Assembly (NCBI GenBank): GCA_037389465.1
Contig: JAZARR010000212.1
Location: 1,196,001-1,260,000 of the forward strand
DNA length: 64,000 nt
Direction: 5' to 3'
Source of the DNA: Baylisascaris procyonis
Taxonomy: Eukaryota > Nematoda > Chromadorea > Rhabditida > Ascarididae
The position numbers were made by a program, and so were the translations under genes. Shown one piece after another: positions 1 through 14,700 of this stretch (within the stretch, counting starts at the first letter, position 1; every line of letters begins with the position of its first letter). The notes beneath the pieces were generated by a model. The model ran no database searches and was not told the origin of the DNA. It saw only the letters and a list, made by a program, of their open reading frames with translations.

Positions 1-331
1 ATAATGGCAAAAAAGTACATGCATTTTACCGCATTATAAGCTATGAAAACTGAAAGGATGAACAGCAGTATATTAGACTATGTTCAATTACAGGCCCCGC
101 TACGGTGTAACTGAAAAAAATATAAGAACGATAAATTAAGCCCCCTCCTCTCCTCATCTCCTCTCTTAACAAAAGAAATATTATAAGTCGGCGACAACTC
201 TCTAACAGGAACTAAGAAGTATAGAAGATACATAATTGCGCGCAAAACCATGAACGTAATACGAGAGAATTCCATGAATTACAAAAAAAATCGACCCAGG
301 AAATAAAATCTTCAAGTAAAACGCTTCTCAC
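1..331. other. Intron of BIRC6, running off the left edge
   Basis: AT-rich sequence starting from the gtgaga donor at 331. A 63-codon minus-strand open frame (84-275) shows no similarity to BIRC6 and I treat it as chance. Confidence 0.6.
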
Positions 332-3300
332 TTTTGAAATTAAACGCGAGAAAGAACGAAGGAGCCTTTTCGTCGATCAATTTTACTGTGACAGTTTCAT
401 CATCTAGCACGCACTTCAGCACCATTTGCTGTACAGCTCCATTTAACGTTCTCTCGTTCTTCAGAAGTGAACAAAGAATGTTCGACATACGCTCTCGGTG
501 CCCACGACCCATTGAAATACACCTGGAACAAATGAATTAGATCGGAATTTCACTAATTATGCACCATGACTTCAACCAAACTCTGAGAAGAATGCAGCTT
601 TCAGAACGTACTTGCATATCAGTCCAACGGTTGCGTTCTCGAGATTAATTCTCCGAGTTGTGTTGCTAGACGGGATCATTTTTGTGGCGGCCAAATGTGC
701 AACAAACGTGATCAGCGGTCTAAACAGCGCCGAGCCGCGTGGACTATCCAGATAGTCGACCACCTCCTCAATAGAGCACAATGCACGAAGGCATTCCACT
801 ATGCCTGCCAAAGCGACCAAGCGCTTCGCATCACCACCTACAATAAAGCGACACCTCGCAAAACATCTTTCATCTCACTTGCCAAACATGTACCAATAGT
901 TGTTCTTTGACCTTACAGCAAAACGAGAAAGATACGCTATCACAAAGTTGGTGCCCAAGGTTGAACTAGGCTTAAAATGTTGAACAAAAATTGCAAGAAA
1001 TCACCTATCCATACACAACAGTTGCCGAATTACAGATGCATTCATTTTTACTTCAAGCAGTGAATAACCAGTAAGAGCTATCATTATGAATTTTGCGCAC
1101 TTAAGCAGCCAAACAACTAATTTGCGCTTCAGCGAAGAGAAAGCAATTATGGACAGCCAACGCCTTTTGTGATATATCGCAAGATGCCCGGTTATTTCCT
1201 TCCCAACCACAAGCGGTAACTGAAAGGCGAGAATGTGTTATTATGAAAATATTATCCCACTAGTATATAGCTAAGGATACAAAGCAAAACATTACGAGCA
1301 AGCATCGTATATATATGACAACTGCCTAGCCGCAGCGATTTATCTTTAACTCTAAAGTGCAAGTAATGAGTAAGAAGTATCGTCGCGAAGGTCGCTCAAC
1401 TGATAGCATCTGAACAGGAAGCAAGAAGGTATAAGAAGTCAAGCACTTATCTGCAGCGTATCGTAAGACATTTATAGTTACTTTTCAACCTTATGCAGCA
1501 GGCAATAAGGGAAGCACATTATTATACCAATTTGGAAAAGCATTAAATATTGAAAAAAAATGCAAAAAGCCAGTCACCCATGGCTATTGAATTATTGACG
1601 TTCTTGAAGTTCGAGGCTCCGAATAAAACCAACAGGCAAATGCCCCCAGTGTACCTCATTTTCTCGAGGATCGTATGCGAATACGATCCCGTCAATTTGC
1701 TTTCTCGCGCCAGATGCCGCATTCTACTTGTCAGTAATGCCCTTTGTCAAGGCCCTGTGGCAGTCTTGCTAGTATAAACAGATACAAAATGCGAAACTCT
1801 CAAACAAGTTCGGTACTGCTCACTTCTAAAATATCAAAAGGGACATAAAACAGCATTTAGTGAATGAGATGACGAACCTTCACACAACGTAATCGCAAGT
1901 TCAGTCCAGTGCTGCAAGGTAGAAGTTGATAGCAAGGAACGCACAGCAGTTGCCGACTGACACATACGCCCCACGACTGTCATCGCTTCCAATGAAGGTA
2001 TGTCACCTAGAAATTGAAAGCGTTTAAAGTTATAACGATAAAAATATTGTGGAATCAGTTCTACGCATTCAACAATGGCAGACAAAAGTAAAACCACAAT
2101 GTTTCATGAAATGAAACAATAGGAAGCTTCTCTTGAGCAAGTGAGCGCTTGCGAAATACCTGCAGAATAACCATTTTCACGTGTGCCATTGAAACCAAGA
2201 AATCGCAGTGCGTGAGGAAGGTGTGTGGGTGCACATCGGATGAGAGAGCAAAGTAACCAAGAGGCCGCCTCACACATCGAAGTCCTCCATTTCGAGCCCA
2301 CATTCGACGCAACGTCGCACAGTCGCCTGCAATTCTTCTGTTCATTCCAGCTCAAGCTTCCACAAATGCCCATTGCAGAAAGCCGAATTCAATAGCCGTC
2401 AGTTCATGTAGGTAAGGCAAACATTATCCTATCACATCTGCGCGTAAGTATGCTTCTTTGAATGAGTCCACTGACCAACTATGTAGATAATGAGCCGAAT
2501 GAGCTGCTCACAACCATCTTGCCAACTGAGTCGGCGTATGTGATATCAATTTATTCAATAATCGTTCACTTAACCCACCATCCGGCAAGTAACATTCCAA
2601 ACGACTAACCATTCACTTAACTCCCATCACTCTTGATGCATCTCATTTGTATTCACGTAGAACTTAGCACATGCCTTTGACTCACCTTTGAGTCACCAGC
2701 AGAAACAGCATATTGCGCATAGAAACAAGAAGTTAGAGAAATGGTCATTTCCTGTTCACCTCATCAAATATGCAAAATATGTTAATAAGCTCTTCGGAAT
2801 GTGCAAAAACAAAAACTTCAGAGGTCACTGCAGCAAACGGCGACTAGATGATAAAAGGGTGTTCACGTAGACAGAACAGTACAGATACAGTCACGTCTTA
2901 TGTTGTTATGCGATAATGCGCCATCGGTCTATTTTTTCGAAAGAGTTTACCTACTGATGTCTCTGTTCATAAAAATCCTTGTCAACGTGAGCACCTGCAA
3001 AAACTTCAAGTCTAAGACGAGAGATAGGGGAGGCGAATGCGGAAGGAAAAGACCAATGACGAAGGAAGGGGAAGGTGGGTGAAAATCATAAGGATTCGAG
3101 GAGAAAAACCTGCCAAGAGTGCATGTTAAAAAATCATATCCCAAGATCTCTCATTTCTTTTGTCACTTCTTAAAATGCGTTACTGGCTGGTGTTTCTATT
3201 CTGTTTCCTACGATTCTTGCCCAAGTATCTCCGGTCCTTTCCTTCCCTGTTCACCCCACCCCCATCCCCCTCCTAGATTTGGTTTCCTGCGGGTGCTCGC

Positions 3301-6300
3301 TTAAACGATCGCCTTATGGTCCGGTACGCTAACCATAAAAACTTTCTAAGCAGGCACATCGACTACGCGCTATCAGTTTTACCATATCACACGCAAACGC
3401 AAACTGCTCCTTCCCAAAGAAAAAAGCGGCTTCATAAAACCCTAATGACAATGATACTTTTACAATGAAAAAAAGAAACAATTGCAAATGGGCCATGAGA
3501 TAAAAAATGAAAGAAAATTACGGGATCAGCTTAATGCCAATTTCCACACAAACTGCGACCGTATCGTGATGCATGCCCTCATCGCTGATGTTGTTCCAGA
3601 TCGCACATGACGCCGACCACATGAGAACAGCGACAGCTTCCTAATGTAAATGAATTGATTGAGTAAGTCAACAACTGAATGAAACACTTTCACAGTCTTA
3701 AAGCCATTCTTCATCACTGCAGCATTACGTCGGCAGATATTAGCAACAACAAATGAACAATGCCATTAGCACTCAATACCCTCAAAAAACTTGGCAAAAT
3801 TTCAAAGCTGCACTTCAAAGTCTTTAATTTTCCAGCGTCTTTTCCCTGCACATCCTGCTCTGAATTACCTCACTTTGTTCATTATAACCTAAGTTCTTAT
3901 TCACTGTGAGTCTCTTGAGGCCAGCTCTTTCAGTCTCTGAACTAGAGGGAACAAGAGCAAAGCAGCTGAACCTTTCTGAGCAACATAGTAAGGTTACGCG
4001 ATCGGTGATACCGGAAGCTAGGAGCAAGATACGGATCGAATAAGAACACCCCTCCCCCACCATATAGTAGTAAGGAGGTTTGGCTAAGCCAAATATCCCA
4101 CATGACATCATGAGTGAACGAAAAATACGAAAGTGAAAAAGCATGATCGTGAGCATAAGGAACGCCAAGCAATTCAACAAGCGCATCATTGTAGCATGCA
4201 CATGGCTCACCACCAGGTAATTCCGCAAAAAGAATTTAGTGTTATCTACAGAAGGAAAGTTTAGTTCAAACTAATAAGACGAACCTGTTGATTATATGGG
4301 AATAAGAGAGTGGAAGACAATACGGAAGTGATGCCAGTAAGTAGTTGGCGCTGCCTGAATACTTGCAATTGATGTTTCACGTGCACAGGTGTACGCGTAC
4401 CTTCGGCGGCTTTGGAGCAAAGTGTGAAAATCACTTCTGGGAGCCAATCAAGAGATTTCGGCGCAACATAGCGACCTTGTGCTACAAAACACAAATGCAA
4501 CATAAACAACAGGAATGCCTGGAAAGGCCCAAAGGTCCATTGCTGGCTAAATGGAGTGTATTATGTAGATCTTTATAGCGCAGCATGGGAACTGTTATAT
4601 GGTAGCACACTCTACGGAACTTGATGCAATATATTACCTATTCTTTGCTCAAGGCCTAATAGAACAAAGGACAATATTTCTAAGAACTATTATGACGGAT
4701 GAACATGAAAAAATATTCCATGAAAAGCATTTGCGACGATTCACGGGGACTGTGTGATGGCCAAATGCAACCAACTTATATGCGTGTATGAGAACGCTTA
4801 CATGTGATATACCTCATAAACAATATAGATTCCATAATCACAATTTTCAAGGTTTTTGTGAGTTCCCACTGCAAATTTAATAAGGATAATCTATGGCTCC
4901 AAATATCTGCACTCAGTGACAATGATTTTACAACATAATTACTTACATCCCTACTCAAAACGGAAGCATTAGAAGAGTATGGTGCGCAAACACTAAAAAC
5001 TTCGAAAACAAGTGCACAACCATATCTTCGATTCGTGCTCATTAATAAAATATCAGAAGCGATCAACAGCAAAATTTAATAACGTGGAAGAAATAATATA
5101 ATACGAAGCAAGTTTAGAACAAAGGATGTTCGGGAGGTGTATCTTTTTATTTATTAGCAACGGAGAAGGATGAAAATAAACTTTCAAATGCGAGTTTCGC
5201 TAACGGGAAAAGGAAACAAAATTGTTTGAAAAGCTATTTAATGGCTTTTACGACTGCGGCATTCTTATCGCTCCGGTATTTCCTTGCTTTCCTTTTGGAT
5301 CATTTTTTAACTGTTTACAGCGAAACGCAAATCTTGATTATTAATGACGTATATGACAAAAATGTCAGTACCCATGGCCAATTTCAATCAGTCTGCAGTT
5401 GTTCTTTTAAACATCCGCACTGGAAATCAACAGAATTTAATCGAAAATTTAGTGTGTCAAACGTACCAATATAATTGAGGATAAGTTGAACGATGGTATG
5501 CGGTTTAGCTTTAGGGTTGTCAATGCGGACAAACAACGAGCACACACGTCGGTAGATGCCTGTCTGCAAGGGTCGGCCGAGGAATAGTGCTACAATGCAT
5601 CCTGGCAGATCACGCGCATATTGCCAGATAGACGTCTCCTCCACTGCACACAGTCTGTCCAGGATCGCCAGCCACTGCCGGCTAAATATTTACAAAGTAT
5701 AAACACAATATTATTGTAGCAACGTGCTATTACAAATAGAGTTTTGTGGAATTTACGTTATAACAGTAGCTACTAAAGGAAGCGTGGGATTATCCCAATC
5801 ATATCGAAACTACTAACGACACAGGATGTGAGAAAGCCCTAATCAGAAAAGATCTGTAAGGAGTTGATGTGACATACAAAGTGAGATCGTTTTTTGAAGA
5901 TATGCGAGACAAATAAGAATATCGCTAACAAACACTGCTTGTCATTCCACAGCTGGTTGCAGTAAAGTTACTCGACCTTAAGGCAATATCCAACCCTAAA
6001 ACCAGGTGACGTTAAATTCACTAAGCACTGTCAAATAAAACGCATACGGACAGAAAAAGAAAGAACTTCTGTTAGTATAGATCATGAAGAAATGACGGCT
6101 CATATGTACACAAGTGCGGAATTTGGAGAATCGGCAAAAAGAAGCAAAACAGGAATGCGATACAGTTACTAACCGCAAGCTCCGATAAAATGATACCTTT
6201 CAAACCACAAAAATTCTGAAAGAAACACTTACAAATCACAGCTGACCGATGGTGGCACCGCCAAAGCTTGTAATGAGCTCGTTCCGAGAACAAGAATCTG

Positions 6301-8665
6301 CGAAAGTCCAAGGTTAGTCGAATCTGGTGCACGTCGAAGATAAATGCGAATCTATAAAAGTACGCTCATTTGCGATAAAACCGTTCAACTTTTTATTTTT
6401 TATTTTTGCACAAATAAAGCTTGTCACAATATAATAAAAGAATCCGAGAATGCAACCGAATAGCCGAGGATCTCAGTTGCTGTATAGAGTTAGGGTCTGA
6501 CTGCTAAGTTATGCTAGTTTCTCAACAATACAGGTTGTGAAGAGAATAATGGATGGGAACGAACCGCGCTGACGGGATATGGGAATGACTGTGTCGGAAT
6601 TCGAATCTTACTGAAACCAAGAGTGCACATTTTTGGCGCAAGCAACGTCCAAGTAGAAAACGTTGGGTCCGAACATACCTCCAGCTGCACTGCCGATGGT
6701 CCAGCTGAAAAAAAAAATACTATCTCGCACTGGGTATTCCAATGCACCGTGAAAACAAAATAACCGTTCAGAACAGAAATCAAATGAAACCGGATTTCCT
6801 GCTGCCTCGTACCCTTCCAGAAATTTCCAACAGCCTTTCGATCAGTAAAAATTCCCATTCGCTGAAAATTATCTTGCTCGTTCCAGTAACTTAATGAAAT
6901 GATAGATAACCAAATGTAATGAATCAAAAAGCTCTTACTGTTAAGTGTAGGTGGATGAGGGCGAATATGTACTTCATAAAGCATGATTTGATAAGGCAAC
7001 GTTAACGTTAGGTCAAGCCACTCCTCGCTAGGATAAAAATGATAGCTCCAATTAGCAGTACGTGCACGACGATGAGGAGGTGCCGCCGCGAGAAGTGTTG
7101 ACAATTGATGCGCCATCGACGATGAAGATGCAATTGAGCCTACAACGACTAGCACCTCTTATATGTTTTATTAGCATAAAATATCTCACCTTTCATATTG
7201 CTAAACACACCAGCAATAAACTACGGAACTGCCACAACGCCTTCAAGGCATCATATGATCAAAACAAGCACTAATTTCAAGAATTCTGACAGTCATCCTG
7301 TGAGTCTCATTATTAAATATGACACAACCCTCAGTCAAGCTAAAAAATGTACTGATGTGAACGATTCAACGGTATGCAATAAACACCTTGTTGGATATGG
7401 CGCTGAAGAGCGAACCCAAGATATCTACTTATAATCTAGCACTCCAATTATCACTTTTACTCGTGTAGTTGATTCTCGTTTATTGTTCTTCACATAGTGT
7501 CATTGACCGACTTATGTGCTTTTGTGCTGCCCCAGGCGATATCTCAGCCCTATATAAGTCGGACTTCAGCCCGTCACAGTCTTTTTCATTCGTCTTCTCC
7601 TGCCGTCAGTCCCAATCGTCGATCCCCATTCATCAGTCTCCACTCGTCAGCTCTCTCCAGTCGGCCTCACTTTGTCCCCGTTCACCCTTGTTGTTATACT
7701 CGTCTTGGGAGCCGTTGTACTCCCCATAAACCGTTTTTACTATCTCCATGTGCTTCACGTCCCACACTCGGCCTCTCTCCTCACGTCGTCGCTGCCCGAC
7801 ACAACAAATTGGCGTTCAGATACAACACACCTTTCTTCCGATTATAACTCTAGTTTGCCGTAATGGAGAACAATGAACAATAAACGAAAAACTAACAAAT
7901 TGGAGCATAGTTGAAAAGTCCTTCGACCTTGATATCCGGAGGACGCCTTGGCGCAATTGCGTATTCGCCGGCGGCCACCTGTGTCGCCATTGAGGCTAAC
8001 TGTCGCACCACAGCACCGCCTTCCGGGACAGTCCAGTCGCCCATTGATGTTGCAATGCAGTTCTTGATCTCGCTTGACACTATTAGATGTCCTCCTGATA
8101 AAACGACACTCAAATCTGTATCAACTTCATCAATTCACATCCATAGACATCAGAAGTGAGAAAATTCATTGATGAAGAAGCGGATTCCAAAATATTAAAA
8201 AGATAATGAATTATTTTTAATATTTAGGAATGTTTTATATTTTAGGACATTTTCGTACATGTTTAGGAAACGGAGAAAACTGGAGAGTTCTATTCAAAAA
8301 AAAAAAAAAAAAAACAATAATAATGTGCCTTTCATATACGGAATGGAAAAAAATGTATTTAATACTTGGAATGCGTATATGTGCTCCGCAGATTAAACAA
8401 AAAACTGCAAAGTTTTTGGCTAATGTGGGAAACTATCGACTGACTACCCCATCTACTTATATAGTTTGAAGAATATAAGGATGATACTCCAACCGAAGGC
8501 CTTCTCCTTTTCTTCCATATGCTCTGCTCCCTTGCTTGCAGCCAACAGACTGCACATTATGAGTTCCTTGCGAATACACATAAAATGAGCAAAAATTAGC
8601 TGAACATGTACGTATATACGCACATGATACGTTTTTATATGCAAATAGTTACGTACATATGAACA

Positions 8666-8734
<69 letters not shown>

Positions 8735-11700
8735 CACACGCATGCGCACGTATACACATACCTACAAATATGTAACCAATAACCAACCGCTTTAGGGAAA
8801 GATTCGCATCAAGAAAACCATAGGGTATACAAGAAAAAAACTTGCCGAAGTCAATGAAAACTCGCTGATTTTGGGGCATAAGCAGCATATAGACAACTGC
8901 GAACGCGACCGGTTTTGTAAGTTTCGGCATTCCTGGAGGTGCATAAGCCGTCACACAGTGTTTAAGGCACTCCACAGTTAAGCCAACCAAATGTTCTAGC
9001 TGATCGCCGGCCAAATCCGAAAAGAGTAAGAAAAGCCGCAATGCATAATCGGCAACCGATATTGGTTTCCAACTGCAAATGAGATATAAGATTATATACA
9101 GATACAGAAAGTAATAAGAGCCATATCCAATGAACCGTGAGCGACAGCAAAACACTCAAAAAACACCTGTATAATCTCTGATGTCTCTTCACATTCGACA
9201 AATGTCTTTGTAACATCAACACATCTCCTCATAAACTCTCTGTATAGTTTGAGCATCTGCTGAAAACATTTCAAGGAGAAAAATGTTCTGCTAGGGGCAT
9301 TACGATCAATAATGAAAATACGGAACGGGAATGAAACTTTCATTCTACATGGTAAACATAGTAGCAGTTCAGAAACAAACCAATTCAGGAAGCGACGCTC
9401 CTCAAATAGCGAATCGTAGTCGCGGTCATAAAAAGAGCAGCTTGATAGGACCTCAAGAAGATCTTCGACAGCACCTGGATGCGTCCTGATAACGTTGGCC
9501 ACCAAAGTTTTATTACCCATACAATAACCCAAGACCTAAAAACACTTGCATCACTACCCAATAACTGCTTCAACCACGAGCTCACAAGCCCTCAAAAATT
9601 ACCTCGTTTGGAAATAACCTATTTATAAGAGCTACCTTCATTAGCAGCAATGACATAGACGTGAACGGCATTGCACAGCGATGAACTTCAGTGTTACTAG
9701 ATGGGTGAACAATTCCGCAACTCATTTCACATCCAAGCACATCGCAAAAACGACCTCAAACGGTCTCCAAAGCATTTGTAAGCACTATTGGACGAAGACG
9801 CAAATTTCGAAATGTTAGCATAGAAATATATCTGCGTTAATCGATGAAGCGTATTATAAGTATGGAACAGTATTCTCGTTAAATTACTTATCTGTGGAAC
9901 TTTCAATTCAGTGCAAAAATTAAATGGGTCGATACCTCCTGTAAAAGCGTTCCGACCATTTCCTCGTAGAAGCGCAGCTGCGATGAAGACTCATAAGCGT
10001 TGAGACGCGCAAATGGCAACTGTGACTGAAAACAAATTTATACCCAAATTTTATCAATGCTGCTTCCACACTAAATTTTCTTTTTGTTTTGCGCAGTTAG
10101 ATTAATGAAATGGAACGTGTACTAGTAAGAAATTTGAGGAAATATATAGCAGGCCTTGCCCTGAGATTTGCCGATGTTGTGACCATAATGTTGCAAAGGA
10201 GTGGGAAGAGGAAGAGCGCGAATTTGATTCAAGTGAGTCGCACCCTTTTGTTCCACGAGGAAGCTAGACCAAAACAGTTTCCCCATCGGTCACGAGCAAA
10301 TACAAGAACCAAATGTGAATTTATTTATTTATTTTTTGATGAATAAGCAAACAACAGTGGAAGATTACAACGATCGAGAAAAAGACATTGCAAGTTTCAA
10401 TGTTTTAAAAACGAACCACACTCCAATAAGGCTTAAACGATTCCGTATCGTTGTCGGCATCTTGAACTTGCTCACCAGCAGCATCGTTGTTCTTACCATC
10501 CTTCTCATACGTTGCTTCATCCTCCGAGTCCATCATCTTCACTGACTTAAATATATGCATTCTTATCTGATTAAAACAAAAACACATTGGTGCATAACAT
10601 TGCCACACTCAATGCTTCTTTCATTGGTCGAATTATTGCCGAACAGAGCGAAGAAACAAATAGCATGCACTTACATATCACACAAAGAAGTTTAATCAAC
10701 AGCAACTCTGATCTACAAGACTACGCGTCTGCAAGTGAAATGTTTTCTCGAATGTTCGAAGAGAATGGCTCAAAAAGATGACATACTTGGAAGCAAAGAT
10801 CTGCACGATTGTTTGCGTCAAGTGCCGATACCGGTTCGTTCCGAACAAATTTGTCTGAATGTAGCAAATCCTTTGTGACCCTGATAACTGCCCAGACGAA
10901 CCTCGAAAGTGTCTCGCCTAAACATTACAATACTTCCTTTGCAAATATATTAAACAACATTTCAAATATACATCACTCGTGTGGGACACTAAGTGAAAGC
11001 TCTCCGCTATGAAACATTTCGACTCAGAGATAAACGAATCAGCAAAACAGCATAATAGCGAGTTTAGCAATGGAGTTTATTCAGAAACACGCTGCTGCTA
11101 CATTATTCATAAACCGAACTCATCTCGCAAGCTAAGTAAAACGATAAGAGGCAATTTCATGAGCAAGCTTCGAATTAGGATGCATACAGAAGCCTTCAGG
11201 AGATTACAATATCGTGGAACTAACCTAGAAATACGCTGAACCTTACCAGTACAGCCTTTGCCCCCCTCCCCCTCTTTTCCACTCCCAACTAGATCAAGGG
11301 CTGGCCGGCAAAGAACACTTTCCATCCGTTCCTAATCGGATTCTTCAAGGGACGCTTAGGAACGGCCAAGAATATGCAAAAGATTACGTACCGCTTTTAA
11401 CTGTCACAAGATGCTGCATGAATGGGAAAGACGCATTCAAACACAGAAAAAAGCATACTGCTGTGGCCTAAACAATGCAATGACTTACTTGGCAAGTGGG
11501 CGTAGATTTCAGGCTGTCTTCTCATTGCCCTTACGATTTGCATGATCATCTCAACTGGATATGGCAGAAACTCGAAACCTTCACTGAAGTAATAAAAGCC
11601 CATTAATGAAGGTAAAGTGGCACCAACAAAATTTTCAACAAACAATTGGAGTCGATAAGCGTGAAAAATGATGGCCATATAGGTTACCATTAACAAACCT

Positions 11701-14700
11701 GAGCGCCGGCTTATCCAGAAATCAAACTATGACCACAAATTTCCACTTACGGAAATCAAAATTTCATTTACAAGTTTACATTATCTCATTTATGTTTTGC
11801 TACTGCCTTGTGCGATGAGAAGCTAGAATTCATAAAGTAGGAGAAAAAGAAAATAATTACGTTTTTAAGAAGATATCCGATATAATCGTCATCAAAACAA
11901 CCGCAAACGTTTCCTTGACGGATGTTGCATGTAGCCGGTGCACCAGATCACCGAACGCAGATGTCATCGCTGGTCCCACCTACAAAACAGATTTGCTTGC
12001 GGCATCGTCAACAAGTCAGCACAAAGTTCGATGTTACCTTCACATGTTGAACGACAAAGAACAGAGATAAAATTAAGAGTGCTAGATGCTGAAGATCTGG
12101 CGTTCGTAATTATCTATTCAAGTCTCCGCTATAGAAAATCTTTACCTCAACTTAGTCGCATTCAACGCAAGCAATCGAACAATTGCCAATACGTTTCATT
12201 CTCCTCGCTCACATCTTACAACATCTTTCATTCCTCAGCACGCGATCAACTGGGAAAGAGACGCTCGTCTACTCACTTTCTAGATCATGGGTAATCAAAA
12301 CTTTAAAATGATAAACAACTAGCGTGATCCAAAATCCTGCAGAGGTGTCAAGCCACCAATCAGATTCTCGCATAGAAGCTCTCGGAAATATTTTCGCTAA
12401 AAGATTTTGGAAACATCAATACCAAAATTTTAACAGCATTAGCTGAGTTTTAATAGAGGAAAGGTGCGCGGAATGTAATATAGGTTGGTCGCCCCAATTA
12501 AATGCAAGCTTTTCAGAGGCGATACTTTCGGCTACTTTTCACTTCGTCAATCACTCGATTTATTTGTGATGGGACCTAATTTTCTGCGATCACTCCACAC
12601 CTTCCAGAAACGCATTTCACCACAGCATCACCGAAAAATCCATGTCATCATCCCACAACCTCATACGCGACAAAGAGATAAATTGAGCCGCGATGGACAA
12701 CTCCAATGATTTTGCATCCATCAAAATCACAGGCAAGACGATAGGAAAAGAATCGACGAAGAAGAAGAAAATAGCATACTGAAGGAGGTAAAAGAAAATA
12801 ACAAATAAGAAAAGCAAAGCTACCGTAGTTGACTCGCTGAATCTGCTGACACTCTTCGTGATGAGTCGATTGATAACAAGAAAGAAAACTGGCGAAAGGA
12901 TGAGATGATTTCCAGCCGCATCCTTAAATTGAACATTGATAGGAGGCAGCTCTACTATAAATCCACATATCAACTTTGATTAGCAGCAAACGAAACACAT
13001 CAAATAGCACTACGAATGGTCAAAAACACAACGGTGGATTTTACAGAACATTACTACCACCTAGGAAGATGTTTGCGTGCATCAAGTTAATAAAGGGAGA
13101 TCGTCCAATACACTATGTAAAACAAAGAGCATGATGTTGGAATACACAAGATTCAAGCAGAGTCTTCGCTAGCACAGCATCTTCTATTCGGTTTCAGAAG
13201 GGAGGATATTTTCGATGAGGTCACCAATAGAATCGTTGTGCATTCTAGGAACAAAATTTGAAGGATACTTTAGCGAGGTAAAACTCACGTCACTGCGTAT
13301 GATCTCAAACAGGAATCGTATGATGAGGGTCCATAATTGCTCGGTGGGTCGCTCACATGCAGCCGCGAATGCAAGCACCGCATCGATTCCTTCTTCTGGG
13401 AACACCAGGTGCATTTCGCTAATCATACGCCTCACCACCTCAGGAACTGCAAGCACCTTTTGCAACTGCGAAAAAACGGCAATATGAACACATGCTAATA
13501 ATCGGAATTACTGAAGCAGCATCATTTTCAGCACTCTAAAGTGGCAACAACATGGTAACATAAGCGAAACACTTTCGTAAAAAACGAAAGGATTTGCGAC
13601 GCATACTACGCTCTACCATAAACAATGAAAGCAACTTACAAGTAATACCCTCATAGAAATCATTGTAGAAACTGAGAAGTGCAGATACGTAGTCGACGCT
13701 GGCATCAACGGGGATTTTCATAATTAGCTCCGAGATAGCAGTAGTTGCAAGCTGTAGTGTTCGACCCATCAATAAGCGCATCGACTCGCTCTCAGGTGCA
13801 CGTGGACGCGAAACGGTCCGTTTACGCCAAGGCGCTAGATGACGCCGTGAATGCCTAAAATTCATTGAACTCCTACATGAGCGCAACTTGCTACTTCCCT
13901 CCTCACATAACCACAATTGCTACCTTTTTCACTCACTCTTCCTCTCCCCCGTAGTCTCCTCTTCCGCTCGTTTCACAATAAAGCATCCACCGTTTTTATT
14001 TTATTAACACAACATACCTCAAAAGAATATCAGCAAGCGAGTCCACTGAGAGGCAATGTATGTATGCACGCAATCCCAGCTGGCACTCTGCACGTTCGTC
14101 CACATTTACCGAGCACGGCTGTACCATCACTTCTTCGCTTATTGTGCGTGCTTGCATCTAAAATCTATCGCAATTAGCGTCCACGACAAACAGTTGAAAA
14201 TGTGAAAAAAACAGCAATAGCAGAGCACCGCATAATCAATGACGATTCATTCTGACAGCCATCACTAACAACGAACAATTCAATTGACGATCACCAAATT
14301 GTCACCGTTGGGGGAATTCCTTCGCAACAGCAATCAATAACCCGTACAAACAATAAAAGGACTCACTGAAAGTAACTTAAACAGGCTTTGGCAAACACGT
14401 TTGACGATAGCGTCACGGCCGAATAGAATGAAATAAGTTTTTAGGAAGGATGGCAGATGCAAAGGGAGGTAGGACTTTGTAGAAGAACCGTGGAACAAAA
14501 GATGAAGCGACCAGCCAAATTAGATGAGCAGAACACGACAAAAAAATTATGCATTCCGCCGTTTGTAGATACAAATACATTACTTCCCCTGTTAGCAGCC
14601 AACACACGCAGTCTGGACTCCAACACAACGATCAATCAGTACGAATGGTTGTTCTGCATAGAGTGGTGATCATTGCTGAATGCGTGGTCACATCGACATC

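Noticed and set aside
3824..4228. Overlapping minus-strand frames of 134 and 76 codons, one containing [20 protein letters not shown]
   Set aside because: No acceptor in a usable phase leads into it, the neighbouring exons (4211-4245 and 3522-3640) join without it, and there is no similarity to BIRC6.
4947..5060. Candidate exon [15 protein letters not shown] with an ideal gtaagt donor
   Set aside because: Exons 5467-5681 and 4401-4481 join in phase and are contiguous in vertebrate BIRC6; adding this one breaks the frame.
7469..7847. Pro/Ser-rich plus-strand frames as a gene
   Set aside because: Three overlapping frames are all open because the block is C/T-rich; they lie within the LTR-like sequence.
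8453..9155. Tyr/Ile repeat peptides
   Set aside because: These are translations of the (AT)n microsatellite, not a protein.
11938..12294. Plus-strand open frame of 118 codons
   Set aside because: It partly overlaps exon 11861-11979 on the other strand and has no recognisable domain; composition explains it.
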